This document shows positions 7,219 through 14,907 of a stretch of 19,817 nucleotides of DNA, in pieces. A program made the position numbers and the translations under genes. Numbering within the stretch: position 1 is the stretch's first letter; each line of letters starts with the position of its first letter. Origin of the DNA: Gammaproteobacteria bacterium (GTDB taxonomy: Bacteria > Pseudomonadota > Gammaproteobacteria > GRL18). Location of the stretch: NCBI GenBank assembly GCA_013139395.1, contig WTAX01000430.1:1-19817 (forward strand). Direction: 5' to 3'. Below the pieces are notes generated by a model. The model worked only from the letters and a program-made list of their open reading frames with translations, searched no databases and was not told the origin of the DNA.

Positions 7219-7970
7219 TAGTATAGCTGATACCAATAACGCCCAATGATTTCATGCAATGCCAGATAGTTTTTCCACATGGCATTGCTGCCGGGCAAAA
7301 AATCCCCCCATAGATAATCCATCGTATTGTGATAAAAAGCCATAGGAGCAGGTATTATATTTTTATTATGTTGTTTAAATGATAACAATGCTCTGGGCAT
7401 ATGAAACGCACTGGTGACCAGGTAATAATTATGCCAACCTTGACTAGCCATAATTTTACTGCTGTAGAGTGAATTTTCATACGTATTCTGACTCTGCTTT
7501 TCAACCAGGATCTTGCCTGACAAAGCGTATTCATTTTTCAAAATCTGCGCCATTAATTCAGCTTCGGTGATGCCTCCTCGCTCAATCCCTCCCGTTACAA
7601 TAACCGGTAAGCCCGTTTGTTTTTGCAGCCAGGCACCATAACGTAAACGTAATTGTGTGAAATAACCAATATCCGGAGCATGATATTCCTGCTGATAGGC
7701 TTTAATACCACCCGCTAAAATAATAATAGCATCCACTTTATTATTCTTTATTTGTGTTTGCGTTAATGCCGGGACATTTTCCAGTTGTTGAAAAAGAAAA
7801 TGACTGGTGACGGGAAGTGTTAAACTATAAATGAATAAAACCTGCAGCAATAAAAGGCCTTTTAATAATTTCAGCTTGTTAATAAAAAGAATACTCATCA
7901 ATAATAGTATGATGAAAATCCCGGGAGGTAAAAACAATAGTTCAAAAATGCGGGTTAAATAATGGCTCAT
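7212..7970 (-). CDS. elyC: ElyC/YdcF-type DUF218 membrane protein
   Basis: A 252-residue protein with two N-terminal membrane segments (about 10-30 and 36-54) and a periplasmic DUF218 domain. The domain shows 'VDAIIILAGG' (79-88), 'LPVIVTGGIERGGITEAELM' (121-140), E157 with 'TYENSLYS' (163-170) and 'YLVTSAFHMPRA' (183-194). The C-terminal 'ALHEIIGRYWYQLYYG' also fits E. coli ElyC (259 residues), which affects envelope integrity and peptidoglycan precursor use at low temperature; the exact reaction is unclear. The frame opens at a TTG at 8042, but that would add 24 charged residues before the first membrane helix, so the ATG at 7970 is preferred. Confidence 0.8.
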   Translation of the reverse strand: MSHYLTRIFELLFLPPGIFIILLLMSILFINKLKLLKGLLLLQVLFIYSLTLPVTSHFLFQQLENVPALTQTQIKNNKVDAIIILAGGIKAYQQEYHAPDIGYFTQLRLRYGAWLQKQTGLPVIVTGGIERGGITEAELMAQILKNEYALSGKILVEKQSQNTYENSLYSSKIMASQGWHNYYLVTSAFHMPRALLSFKQHNKNIIPAPMAFYHNTMDYLWGDFLPGSNAMWKNYLALHEIIGRYWYQLYYG

Positions 7971-7971
7971 C

Positions 7972-7993
7972 GTTTTGCTTCTGTTTTGCTTCT
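7972..7993 (-). repeat. Two tandem 11-bp copies just before the elyC start
   Basis: AGAAGCAAAAC (minus strand) occurs twice in direct succession, ending one base before the elyC ATG. The AGAAG part is the only ribosome-site-like sequence there, so the duplication doubles or shifts the translation start signal. Confidence 0.75.
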
Positions 7994-8085
7994 TTAGTTG
8001 TTTACAGACAAGTTTATCCGTTATTATAGACTTTTCCAACAAGCATTTATTACAACCCTTTTTTATAACATAGGTCTACCCCCTT

Positions 8086-10164
8086 TTGGCAGTCAATAAC
8101 AACAAAGCATTTGAACTCTATCTCTGTGAAAAACCATCACAAGGACGTGATATTGCTAAAGCACTGGGAGTTAGTCAACGTAATGACGGTTATCTTCAAG
8201 GTAATGGTATCCTGGTCAGTTGGTGTATTGGTCATTTATTGGAGATGGTTCCTCCCGATGCTTATGACGACCGATATAAACGCTGGTCTTTGCAAGACTT
8301 ACCCATTTTACCGCAACAATGGAAACTCACAGCAAAAAAATCAACACGTAAACAATTAACAGTAATAAAAAAGTTGTTACAGCAAGCACATAGTGTCGTG
8401 ATTGCAACCGATGCGGATAGAGAGGGTGAAACCATTGCTCGTGAAGTATTGGATCATTTTAAATTTCGTGGTGCAACTCGCCGTCTGTGGTTATCCGCAC
8501 TGGATCCAATCAGTATTCAACGCGCTCTTAATTCAATACGCAACTCTCAGGAAACTTTACCTCTATATCATTCTGGTCTTGCTCGCGGGCGAGCTGACTG
8601 GCTCATTGGTATGAATTTAACCCGTGCTTACACTATACTCGGCAATGATCGACAAGTACGCTCTGTCGGGCGAGTACAAACACCCACTTTGGCACTAATA
8701 GTTACTCGAGACCGTGAGATCAGTAATTTTAACGCTGTGCCTTATTATGAAATAGCGGCCTTTTTTAAGGTGGAAAGTCAAACAAAAAGTAAAACGGGAA
8801 GTCAAAGCAATCAGGAAAATCCCACTGGCAATACACCATTGCTGGAAACAAAGTGGCAATTTCCTGCAGCTAAAAAAAGTCAGAATGAAGCAGCAAAGCA
8901 TTGCCTTGATAAACAACTTGCTCAAGCTGTTATTGATCGATGTCAAAATCAATATGGTATCGTCAGCACCGCCGGCACACAAAGAAAAAAACAGCCTCCT
9001 CCTCTGCTTTATAATCTATCAGCTCTACAGCAAGAAGCTTCACGACGCTGGGGTTATGGTGCTCAGGAAGTATTAAACATAGCACAGGCACTTTATGAAA
9101 CGCATAAATTAACCACTTACCCAAGAAGTGATTGTGAATATTTGCCGCTCAGCCAGTTTAATGATGTCAGTCAGATTTTTCAGGCTTTGTGTAAAAATGA
9201 TCCGGCAATTTGTCATTTACTGAGCCAGGCCAATCAACAGCAACGTTCCAGAGTATGGAATGATAAAAAAATCACCGCTCACCATGCAATTATTCCCACT
9301 CAGGCAGCCGCTTCGGGCGGCATTAATAAACTGAATAATAAAGAGCGCAATGTTTATGATCTCATACGGCGGCGTTATATTGCTCAGTTTTTTGCTGATT
9401 ATGAATATGATCAAAGCATTATTTTAATTACCATTCAGTCTGACCAATTTAAGGCCAGCGGCCGAATCCCTCGTGTGCAGGGTTGGAAATGCGCTGTTGG
9501 GACAGGACTTTCCAGCAACAAGAAGTCAGCAGCTAAAGAAAATGAACAGGAATTGCCTGCCCTGGCAAAAGGTGAACAATTATTATGTGATCACCTTGAG
9601 CTTCAAGACAAGCTGAGCAAACCGCCTAAACATTTTACCGAAGGCACACTGATCAAAGCCATGGAAACCATCGGCTCTCAGGTCACCGATAAGGTCATGA
9701 AAAAAATATTAAGAGAGACTGCCGGACTTGGAACTCAGGCAACACGCGCTAATATTATTCAAACATTATTTCAACGCAAATTTATCATGAAAGATAAAAA
9801 GTTTATTAAGGCAAGCACTCTGGGTTTTGCATTATGTGATGCCGTCCCTGATACGATAAAAGATCCCTTATTAACCGCTCAGTGGGAACAACAACTTGAT
9901 GATATTGCCAATAACAAAGGGCAGGATATTAGCGGTTTTCTGCAACAACAAATTAGTTTACTCAAAGCCATTATCAGCCAGATAAAACAACCCGCACTTA
10001 AAACCAGCAGGCAGCAAAAACTAACACAATACAAAGCCGGTGATTCCTGCCCTGATTGTGGACAGCCGCTGGAGATCCGTCAGGCTATACGGGGTACAAA
10101 AATTGGTCAAAACTATATTGGCTGTAGTCATTTCCCGCAATGCCGCTTTTATTCCTGGTCATAG
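8086..10164 (+). CDS. topB: DNA topoisomerase III (type IA), with C-terminal zinc ribbon
   Basis: Cuts one DNA strand to relax or decatenate DNA; it resolves replication and recombination intermediates. The 692 residues begin with a Toprim domain: Glu15 in 'CEKPSQGRDIA' and 'ATDADREGET' with Asp109, Asp111 and Glu113 for Mg2+. The catalytic Tyr345 lies in 'TTYPRSD'. E. coli TopB has 653 residues; the extra length includes a polar insert (about 231-250) and a C-terminal four-Cys zinc ribbon (Cys655, Cys658, Cys680, Cys686). The only start that keeps the conserved N-terminus is a TTG at 8086, since an in-frame stop lies at 8071-8073. No good ribosome site precedes it, which suggests low expression. 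Divergent from elyC. Confidence 0.95.
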   Translation: MAVNNNKAFELYLCEKPSQGRDIAKALGVSQRNDGYLQGNGILVSWCIGHLLEMVPPDAYDDRYKRWSLQDLPILPQQWKLTAKKSTRKQLTVIKKLLQQAHSVVIATDADREGETIAREVLDHFKFRGATRRLWLSALDPISIQRALNSIRNSQETLPLYHSGLARGRADWLIGMNLTRAYTILGNDRQVRSVGRVQTPTLALIVTRDREISNFNAVPYYEIAAFFKVESQTKSKTGSQSNQENPTGNTPLLETKWQFPAAKKSQNEAAKHCLDKQLAQAVIDRCQNQYGIVSTAGTQRKKQPPPLLYNLSALQQEASRRWGYGAQEVLNIAQALYETHKLTTYPRSDCEYLPLSQFNDVSQIFQALCKNDPAICHLLSQANQQQRSRVWNDKKITAHHAIIPTQAAASGGINKLNNKERNVYDLIRRRYIAQFFADYEYDQSIILITIQSDQFKASGRIPRVQGWKCAVGTGLSSNKKSAAKENEQELPALAKGEQLLCDHLELQDKLSKPPKHFTEGTLIKAMETIGSQVTDKVMKKILRETAGLGTQATRANIIQTLFQRKFIMKDKKFIKASTLGFALCDAVPDTIKDPLLTAQWEQQLDDIANNKGQDISGFLQQQISLLKAIISQIKQPALKTSRQQKLTQYKAGDSCPDCGQPLEIRQAIRGTKIGQNYIGCSHFPQCRFYSWS

Positions 10165-10172
10165 TATAACCA

Positions 10173-10185
10173 CTGTTCTGAACAG
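10173..10185. repeat. Short palindrome between convergent topB and pyk
   Basis: CTGTTC-T-GAACAG lies in the 27-base gap between the two stop codons. It is too short and lacks a T tract, so a terminator role is only a possibility. Confidence 0.3.
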
Positions 10186-10191
10186 CCTGTA

Positions 10192-11643
10192 TTAAGGAAC
10201 TGTAATCACCCTCACCATATTGGTACCACCGGCTTCCTGCCCCGGGCCGGCAGTCACTACAACAATATCCTGTGATTTAAGAAAACCGCGCAGCTTACCT
10301 TCTTCTAAGGCATAGTCGAGTTTTTCAGCATTGGTAGCACCCTCTTTATAAAGAAGAGAGTAAACGCCCCAGTTCATTGATGAACGTAATACCACAGACT
10401 CGGTACCCGTAATGGCTAGAATTAACGACTCCGGACGGTATTTTGAAATCTGTCTTGAGGTAAAACCTGATTCTGTTAAACTAATGATTGCTGATGCTTT
10501 TAAATGATTAGCCATGGTAATGGCAGCCTGACTCACGGCTTCTGTGACAATATTACTGCTATGCGGCTTAATTTTTTGTAAGTAGCCAAATTCTTTTAAC
10601 GAAGCTTCTGCACGCAGTGCCAGAGAAGCCATCATTTTAACTGATTCTACCGGGTATTTACCCATGGCTGTTTCACCAGAAAGCATAATGGCAGAACTGC
10701 CGTCTAATATGGCATTAACGACATCACTGGCCTCAGCACGGGTTGGTTTGGGATTGGACTCCATAGACGCCAGCATTTCGGTCGCAGTAATAACGGGTTT
10801 GCCGCTGGTTACAGTGGCTTGAATAATACGCTTTTGCATTCCAGGCACATCAGCCAGAGGTAATTCAACCCCCAGATCACCTCGTGCCACCATTGTGCCA
10901 TCGGCAACAGCAACAATAGCCGTTAGATTTTCAATACCCGCTCTGTTTTCAATTTTAGCAATAATAGGGATCTCAACACCCTTATCCGCTAAAATTGCCC
11001 GCATTTTAATCACATCTTCAGCATTCTGAACGAAAGAGGCGGCAATATATTCCACATTATTTTCTGCCGCAAAACTGAGTTCATGATAAATTTCTTCCTG
11101 ATTTTCCGGGCTGACTGCACTCATTTCTAATTGAGTATCCGGTAAGTTGACGCTTTTATTTTCTCTGAGTAAACCACCATGAATTACCCTGCAATGCACT
11201 TCGCCGCCATGCTTTTGCACAATATCTTCAACTTCTAATTCTATGGCGCCATCATTGAGCATAATTGATATACCTTTGTTTACCTCATTATGTAAATTAC
11301 CATAATTTACTGAGACACCTTGATGATCACCTTCTCTGGCATAGGAATAAAGAATAAATTCATCACCTGCATTTAATTCGGCCTTATTATTGACTAATTT
11401 ACCTGTGCGGATTTCTATTCCCTTGGTATCAGCCATAATCGCAATTGAACAGCCCATCTCTCTTGCCACCTGACGGATACGATCCAGACGCTGCTGTTGT
11501 ATCTCATCTACGCCAAATGACATATTCAGGCGCGCAACATTCATTCCGGCTTCAATCATTTGTCTTAAAATTTCAGGAGAATCACTTGCAGGACCGATGG
11601 TGGCAACAATTTTAGTTTTACGTTGCAGGACTTTATTACTCAT
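10192..11643 (-). CDS. pyk: Pyruvate kinase, sequence-divergent form
   Basis: Converts phosphoenolpyruvate and ADP to pyruvate and ATP. The 483 residues keep most of the catalytic set: Arg38, the K+ ligands Asn40, Ser42, Asp72 and Thr73, Lys230 and Glu232 in 'KIENRAG', 'ARGDLGVE' (253-260), and Thr288 in 'TATEML' followed by 'NPKPTRAE'. Several family-wide residues differ: NFSHG is NMSFG (40-44), DTKGPEIRTG is DTKGIEIRTG (72-81), NLPG is NLPD (166-169) and SFVR is SFVQ (203-206). The changed His and Pro lie near the nucleotide site in known structures, so kinetics or nucleotide preference may differ. It follows the GGDEF-EAL gene on the same strand after 47 bases and could share its transcript. 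The ribosome site is weak. Confidence 0.93.
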   Translation of the reverse strand: MSNKVLQRKTKIVATIGPASDSPEILRQMIEAGMNVARLNMSFGVDEIQQQRLDRIRQVAREMGCSIAIMADTKGIEIRTGKLVNNKAELNAGDEFILYSYAREGDHQGVSVNYGNLHNEVNKGISIMLNDGAIELEVEDIVQKHGGEVHCRVIHGGLLRENKSVNLPDTQLEMSAVSPENQEEIYHELSFAAENNVEYIAASFVQNAEDVIKMRAILADKGVEIPIIAKIENRAGIENLTAIVAVADGTMVARGDLGVELPLADVPGMQKRIIQATVTSGKPVITATEMLASMESNPKPTRAEASDVVNAILDGSSAIMLSGETAMGKYPVESVKMMASLALRAEASLKEFGYLQKIKPHSSNIVTEAVSQAAITMANHLKASAIISLTESGFTSRQISKYRPESLILAITGTESVVLRSSMNWGVYSLLYKEGATNAEKLDYALEEGKLRGFLKSQDIVVVTAGPGQEAGGTNMVRVITVP

Positions 11644-11690
11644 ATTTTTTACTTTTTATATTGGGTTGAGTCGGCATTCTATATGATTAC

Positions 11691-14444
11691 TCATTTTTTT
11701 TCATCTTGATCAGAGTAATCTTGTTTTCTTTTTTCCAGAAGTTTGCTGATTTGTTCTGCACTGGCAGGTCTGTGAAAAAGATAACCCTGCAGATTTTCAC
11801 AGTGCTCAGCCAGTAAAAAATTCTGCTGCTCTTTAGTTTCTACGCCCTCAGCAATAACCTGTAAGTTTAAACTTTTTGCTAAAGAAATAACCGAACGAAC
11901 GATGGCTTCATCTTCTTCATCACCCGGTACATCACGCACAAAGGACTGATCGATTTTCAATTCATCGACAGGAAGACGCTTTAAATAAGATAGTGATGAA
12001 TAACCCGTACCAAAATCATCAATCGAAATAGTGAAGTTTAGATCTTTGAGTTGCTGCAGGGTGCTGATCGCCCGCTCCGGATCGGTCATAATATAACTTT
12101 CAGTCACTTCAAACTGAATATGCTGCGGGTTGTATTGATACTCTTTTAAACTAGCCAGTATTTTATCTATAAAATCAGCCTGTTGAATTTGTTTGACTGA
12201 CAGGTTAATGGATAAACGTCCCTGACAATAGTCTTTAGCCGTCCATTCATTAAGTTGTTTAATGACTTTAATAATCACTTGCCAGCCAATAGCCGCAATC
12301 ATTCCCGATTCTTCTGCAATGGGTACAAACTTGGCAGGAGATACCAGACCCATTTCAGGATGCTGCCATCTTAACAGGGCTTCCATACCAATAATTTCAT
12401 TATTGCGGCCATTATACTGAGGTTGATAAAAGAGGGTAAACTCATCTTTTTCTATGGCCCGACGTAGATTTTTTTCTAGTAATGCACGTTCAAAAGCCTG
12501 CTCAGTCATTTCCTGAGTATAAAACTGATAATTATTGCGCCCTTCATTTTTGGCCTGGTACATAGCTGAATCAGCATTTCTTAACAGCAGCTCGGTATTA
12601 TCGCCATCATCGGGATATAAACTAATACCAATACTGGCTGTCACATAAAGTTCATTTTCACCTGAAATGATTTTATCAGCTAATGTCTCAACTAATTTTT
12701 GTGCAATTTTCATTACACTTGACGCATGCTTAATATTAGATAAAATTATGGTAAATTCATCACCGCCAAGACGGGCAACTGTATCAGCTTGACGAATATT
12801 ATTTTCTAAACGTTCCGCTATTTCAATTAAAACCTTGTCCCCGACACTATGCCCTAAAGTATCATTAATTTCTTTAAAACGATCCAGATCGATAAATAAT
12901 ACGGCAATTTTACTCTTATCTCTTTTGGCTAATTTAATGGCCTGAGAGACACGGTCAATAAATAAAACACGATTGGGTAATCCCGTTAGTGCATCATGGT
13001 GTGCCTGATGATCAAGTCGATTTTTTTGCTGCTCCAGTTGTTCATGAATTAATAAATGGTCAGTAATGTCATGGCCTAATTCAACAATTGCCTCAACTTC
13101 ACCGTTTTCATTATGTAAGGGAGTGGCTGTTATTTCAATAAATTGAGTTTGGCCGTTCTTTGTATAATGCTCATGAATCACCTTATTTATTTTACCAGTG
13201 GTAAAGACCTCACTATGTGGGCAGGTATGATGCTTAGAGCTGCAAGGTGCCTCAAGATGATGAGAAATTTTATAACATTTATTGGGCCCTTTTGAAGACA
13301 AACTATAGTCTGTCATTTTTTGTGCCATTTTATTCATCATCTTCACATTGTAGTCTTTATCAATCACCACCACTGAATTTGATACGCCATCCATCACACT
13401 TTGTAAAAAAAGACCTTGTTTTATAAGCTCGCTATTTTTAGTCGATACTTTTTCTTCTAATTGAGTATTTATTTGTTTTATTTTTTGAGTTAAATGAATA
13501 CTGGCTATATAGCGGATGATCACTAAGAGTAAAATAGATAGAAAAGTCACATAAATAAAAAATTCATTTCGAGATTCGTAAATATCTATAACACTGATAT
13601 CTTGCAGCGGTTTAAATAAAAAAAAGTGCCCCATTGGCTTATTTTTTATATCCGGCAGTGGAAAATAAGTGATTAAAAAATACTTATCATGATCAATAAA
13701 AAATTCATTTTTCATTTGAGTTTGTTTTTCTATGGCGTTATTTTCTAATATTTTTAAGTGTTTTTCCTTTACATTAAGGTTAGCAACGTAATAATTCTGG
13801 ATAAATCGTTGTGTAAATGCTTTTGTTAGTTGTTTTTTGTATGACTGATCAACCAGAAAAACAGAACTGATCCCTTTATTCTCAAGCTTTGTTGCAATCG
13901 AATTAAATTTTGCAATCACTTCAAAAATACCAAGAAATTCTTCACCATCATAAATTGGTACCATTGCCTTAAATGTGATATCAAATTTTCCGGTACTAAT
14001 AGCACTTTTAATCTCAGGTTTTTTTAACATGGATGCAATATCAAGGCGGGCAAGAGATATTTTATCACCTCTTTTTTTTGTCCAGCTGCGATAAAAACTA
14101 TCACCATTTTTGTTAATAATCTGAAACCAGATATTTTTTAAAAATGTGTTTTTTTCTAATATTGTTGTAAATTGATCTAATTGTAGATAAGAACTATCGT
14201 TGACTTTAAGTCCCTGTTTAATGTCGGGGTTATTACTGACCGATAAGGCAAGTAAAAGAATGGCTTCTTTTTTTTCATCAATCAGTGTCTGAATTTGCTC
14301 GTTCATCTCATTTGCAACGCTGGCATAACGTTCCTGGAGCTGTTCATCAACCCGACTATAATAAATCGCAGCGACAATAATGCCTATGCTAAGCACAATA
14401 AAAAATGATAATTGTAATGAACCTTGTGCAAACTTATATTTCAT
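11691..14444 (-). CDS. Membrane dCache-PAS-GGDEF-EAL c-di-GMP protein
   Basis: A 917-residue inner-membrane signalling protein that may make and/or break c-di-GMP. A membrane helix (about 11-29) is followed by a large periplasmic sensor (30-293) that resembles dCache_3 ('WFQIINKNGDSFYRSW', 'GDKISLARLDI'). A second helix (294-316) and a short linker lead to a PAS domain (about 345-465) with an unusual Cys/His cluster. GGDEF is intact (560-564) with an RQAD inhibitory site (551-554). The EAL domain keeps MEALLRW (687-693), NLSVKQ, DDFGTGYSSL (809-818) and EGVET (866-870). Both catalytic domains look active, so the sign of its output cannot be read from sequence. It is divergent from the yfiR operon. 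Confidence 0.93.
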   Translation of the reverse strand: MKYKFAQGSLQLSFFIVLSIGIIVAAIYYSRVDEQLQERYASVANEMNEQIQTLIDEKKEAILLLALSVSNNPDIKQGLKVNDSSYLQLDQFTTILEKNTFLKNIWFQIINKNGDSFYRSWTKKRGDKISLARLDIASMLKKPEIKSAISTGKFDITFKAMVPIYDGEEFLGIFEVIAKFNSIATKLENKGISSVFLVDQSYKKQLTKAFTQRFIQNYYVANLNVKEKHLKILENNAIEKQTQMKNEFFIDHDKYFLITYFPLPDIKNKPMGHFFLFKPLQDISVIDIYESRNEFFIYVTFLSILLLVIIRYIASIHLTQKIKQINTQLEEKVSTKNSELIKQGLFLQSVMDGVSNSVVVIDKDYNVKMMNKMAQKMTDYSLSSKGPNKCYKISHHLEAPCSSKHHTCPHSEVFTTGKINKVIHEHYTKNGQTQFIEITATPLHNENGEVEAIVELGHDITDHLLIHEQLEQQKNRLDHQAHHDALTGLPNRVLFIDRVSQAIKLAKRDKSKIAVLFIDLDRFKEINDTLGHSVGDKVLIEIAERLENNIRQADTVARLGGDEFTIILSNIKHASSVMKIAQKLVETLADKIISGENELYVTASIGISLYPDDGDNTELLLRNADSAMYQAKNEGRNNYQFYTQEMTEQAFERALLEKNLRRAIEKDEFTLFYQPQYNGRNNEIIGMEALLRWQHPEMGLVSPAKFVPIAEESGMIAAIGWQVIIKVIKQLNEWTAKDYCQGRLSINLSVKQIQQADFIDKILASLKEYQYNPQHIQFEVTESYIMTDPERAISTLQQLKDLNFTISIDDFGTGYSSLSYLKRLPVDELKIDQSFVRDVPGDEEDEAIVRSVISLAKSLNLQVIAEGVETKEQQNFLLAEHCENLQGYLFHRPASAEQISKLLEKRKQDYSDQDEKK

Positions 14445-14474
14445 TTTTAGTTATTATTTATAAGGGGATTACTA

Positions 14475-14502
14475 ACTATAATCTATTTTAATCCCAGAGC
14501 AA
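14475..14502 (-). promoter_or_regulatory. Putative promoter of the GGDEF-EAL gene
   Basis: On the minus strand TTGCTC (14502-14497) and TATAGT (14480-14475) are 16 bases apart, about 30 bases before the GGDEF-EAL ATG. The -35 box is overlapped by a 12-base palindrome. Confidence 0.4.
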
Positions 14503-14510
14503 ATATTTGC
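14499..14510. promoter_or_regulatory. Perfect 12-bp palindrome over the -35 box, possible operator
   Basis: GCAAATATTTGC is a perfect palindrome overlapping the proposed -35 box of the GGDEF-EAL gene. Position and symmetry fit a dimeric repressor site; the regulator is unknown. Such short AT-rich palindromes also occur by chance. Confidence 0.35.
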
Positions 14511-14800
14511 CTGGTAAAATCGACTCGCACGCCCGACTGTTCGCTAAACATCTTTTTTATTGAGATACATCCTGAATATTATCAATGGTATTTTATATCT
14601 CTGACAATTATCATATAAGCATTTGATTATAGTGAATTAATTCTACAAATGTAATGAAGGCCAGGTGCTATGATTTATTTAGACTTAGACATTTATAATG
14701 TTATATTTATTCAGCATTAGTCAGACCATAAGCCTTACAGGCCCGTGTTCACTTGTTTTTATCACTTTGTTTTTCTGTTATGATGAGCCAATGCTATATA
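14511..14800. other. Intergenic stretch between divergent c-di-GMP genes
   Basis: The first part of the 459-base gap between the GGDEF-EAL gene and yfiR is AT-rich and shows no convincing coding. A weak plus-strand promoter is possible at TTGTTT (14753-14758) and TGTTAT (14776-14781), 17 bases apart, which would start an RNA close to the riboswitch-like element. Nothing else stands out. Confidence 0.3.
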
Positions 14801-14907
14801 GGTATCGACTATTAAAAATAGTCTCTCTTTTAATCAGTAACGTGGGAATACAGGTGCAAATCCTTTTTCAGTACGACTTTACTTTTCATAGACCCCGCTA
14901 CAGGTGA
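14801..14907 (+). promoter_or_regulatory. Cobalamin-riboswitch-like leader element before yfiR
   Basis: Several pieces occur in the order seen in cobalamin riboswitches: GGT (14801-14803), a perfect 7-base hairpin (14807-14813 with 14817-14823), TAACGTGGGAA (14838-14848), AGGTGCAAATCC (14852-14863) and CCCCGCTACAGGTGA (14893-14907), which resembles the conserved CCCGCAACTGTGA. Missing or unclear are a good P1 pair and a canonical B12 box; the nearest candidate, AGCCCGTCAGCACC at 14958, is inside the yfiR signal-peptide codons. It could be a real but unusual switch, a decayed one, or chance. The yfiR GTG start lies in its last conserved block. Confidence 0.38.

Noticed and set aside
14698..14907. 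A 69-codon plus-strand frame before yfiR
   Set aside because: Its composition is not protein-like, it has no ribosome site, and it covers the riboswitch-like element. Kept only as a possible leader for coupling.
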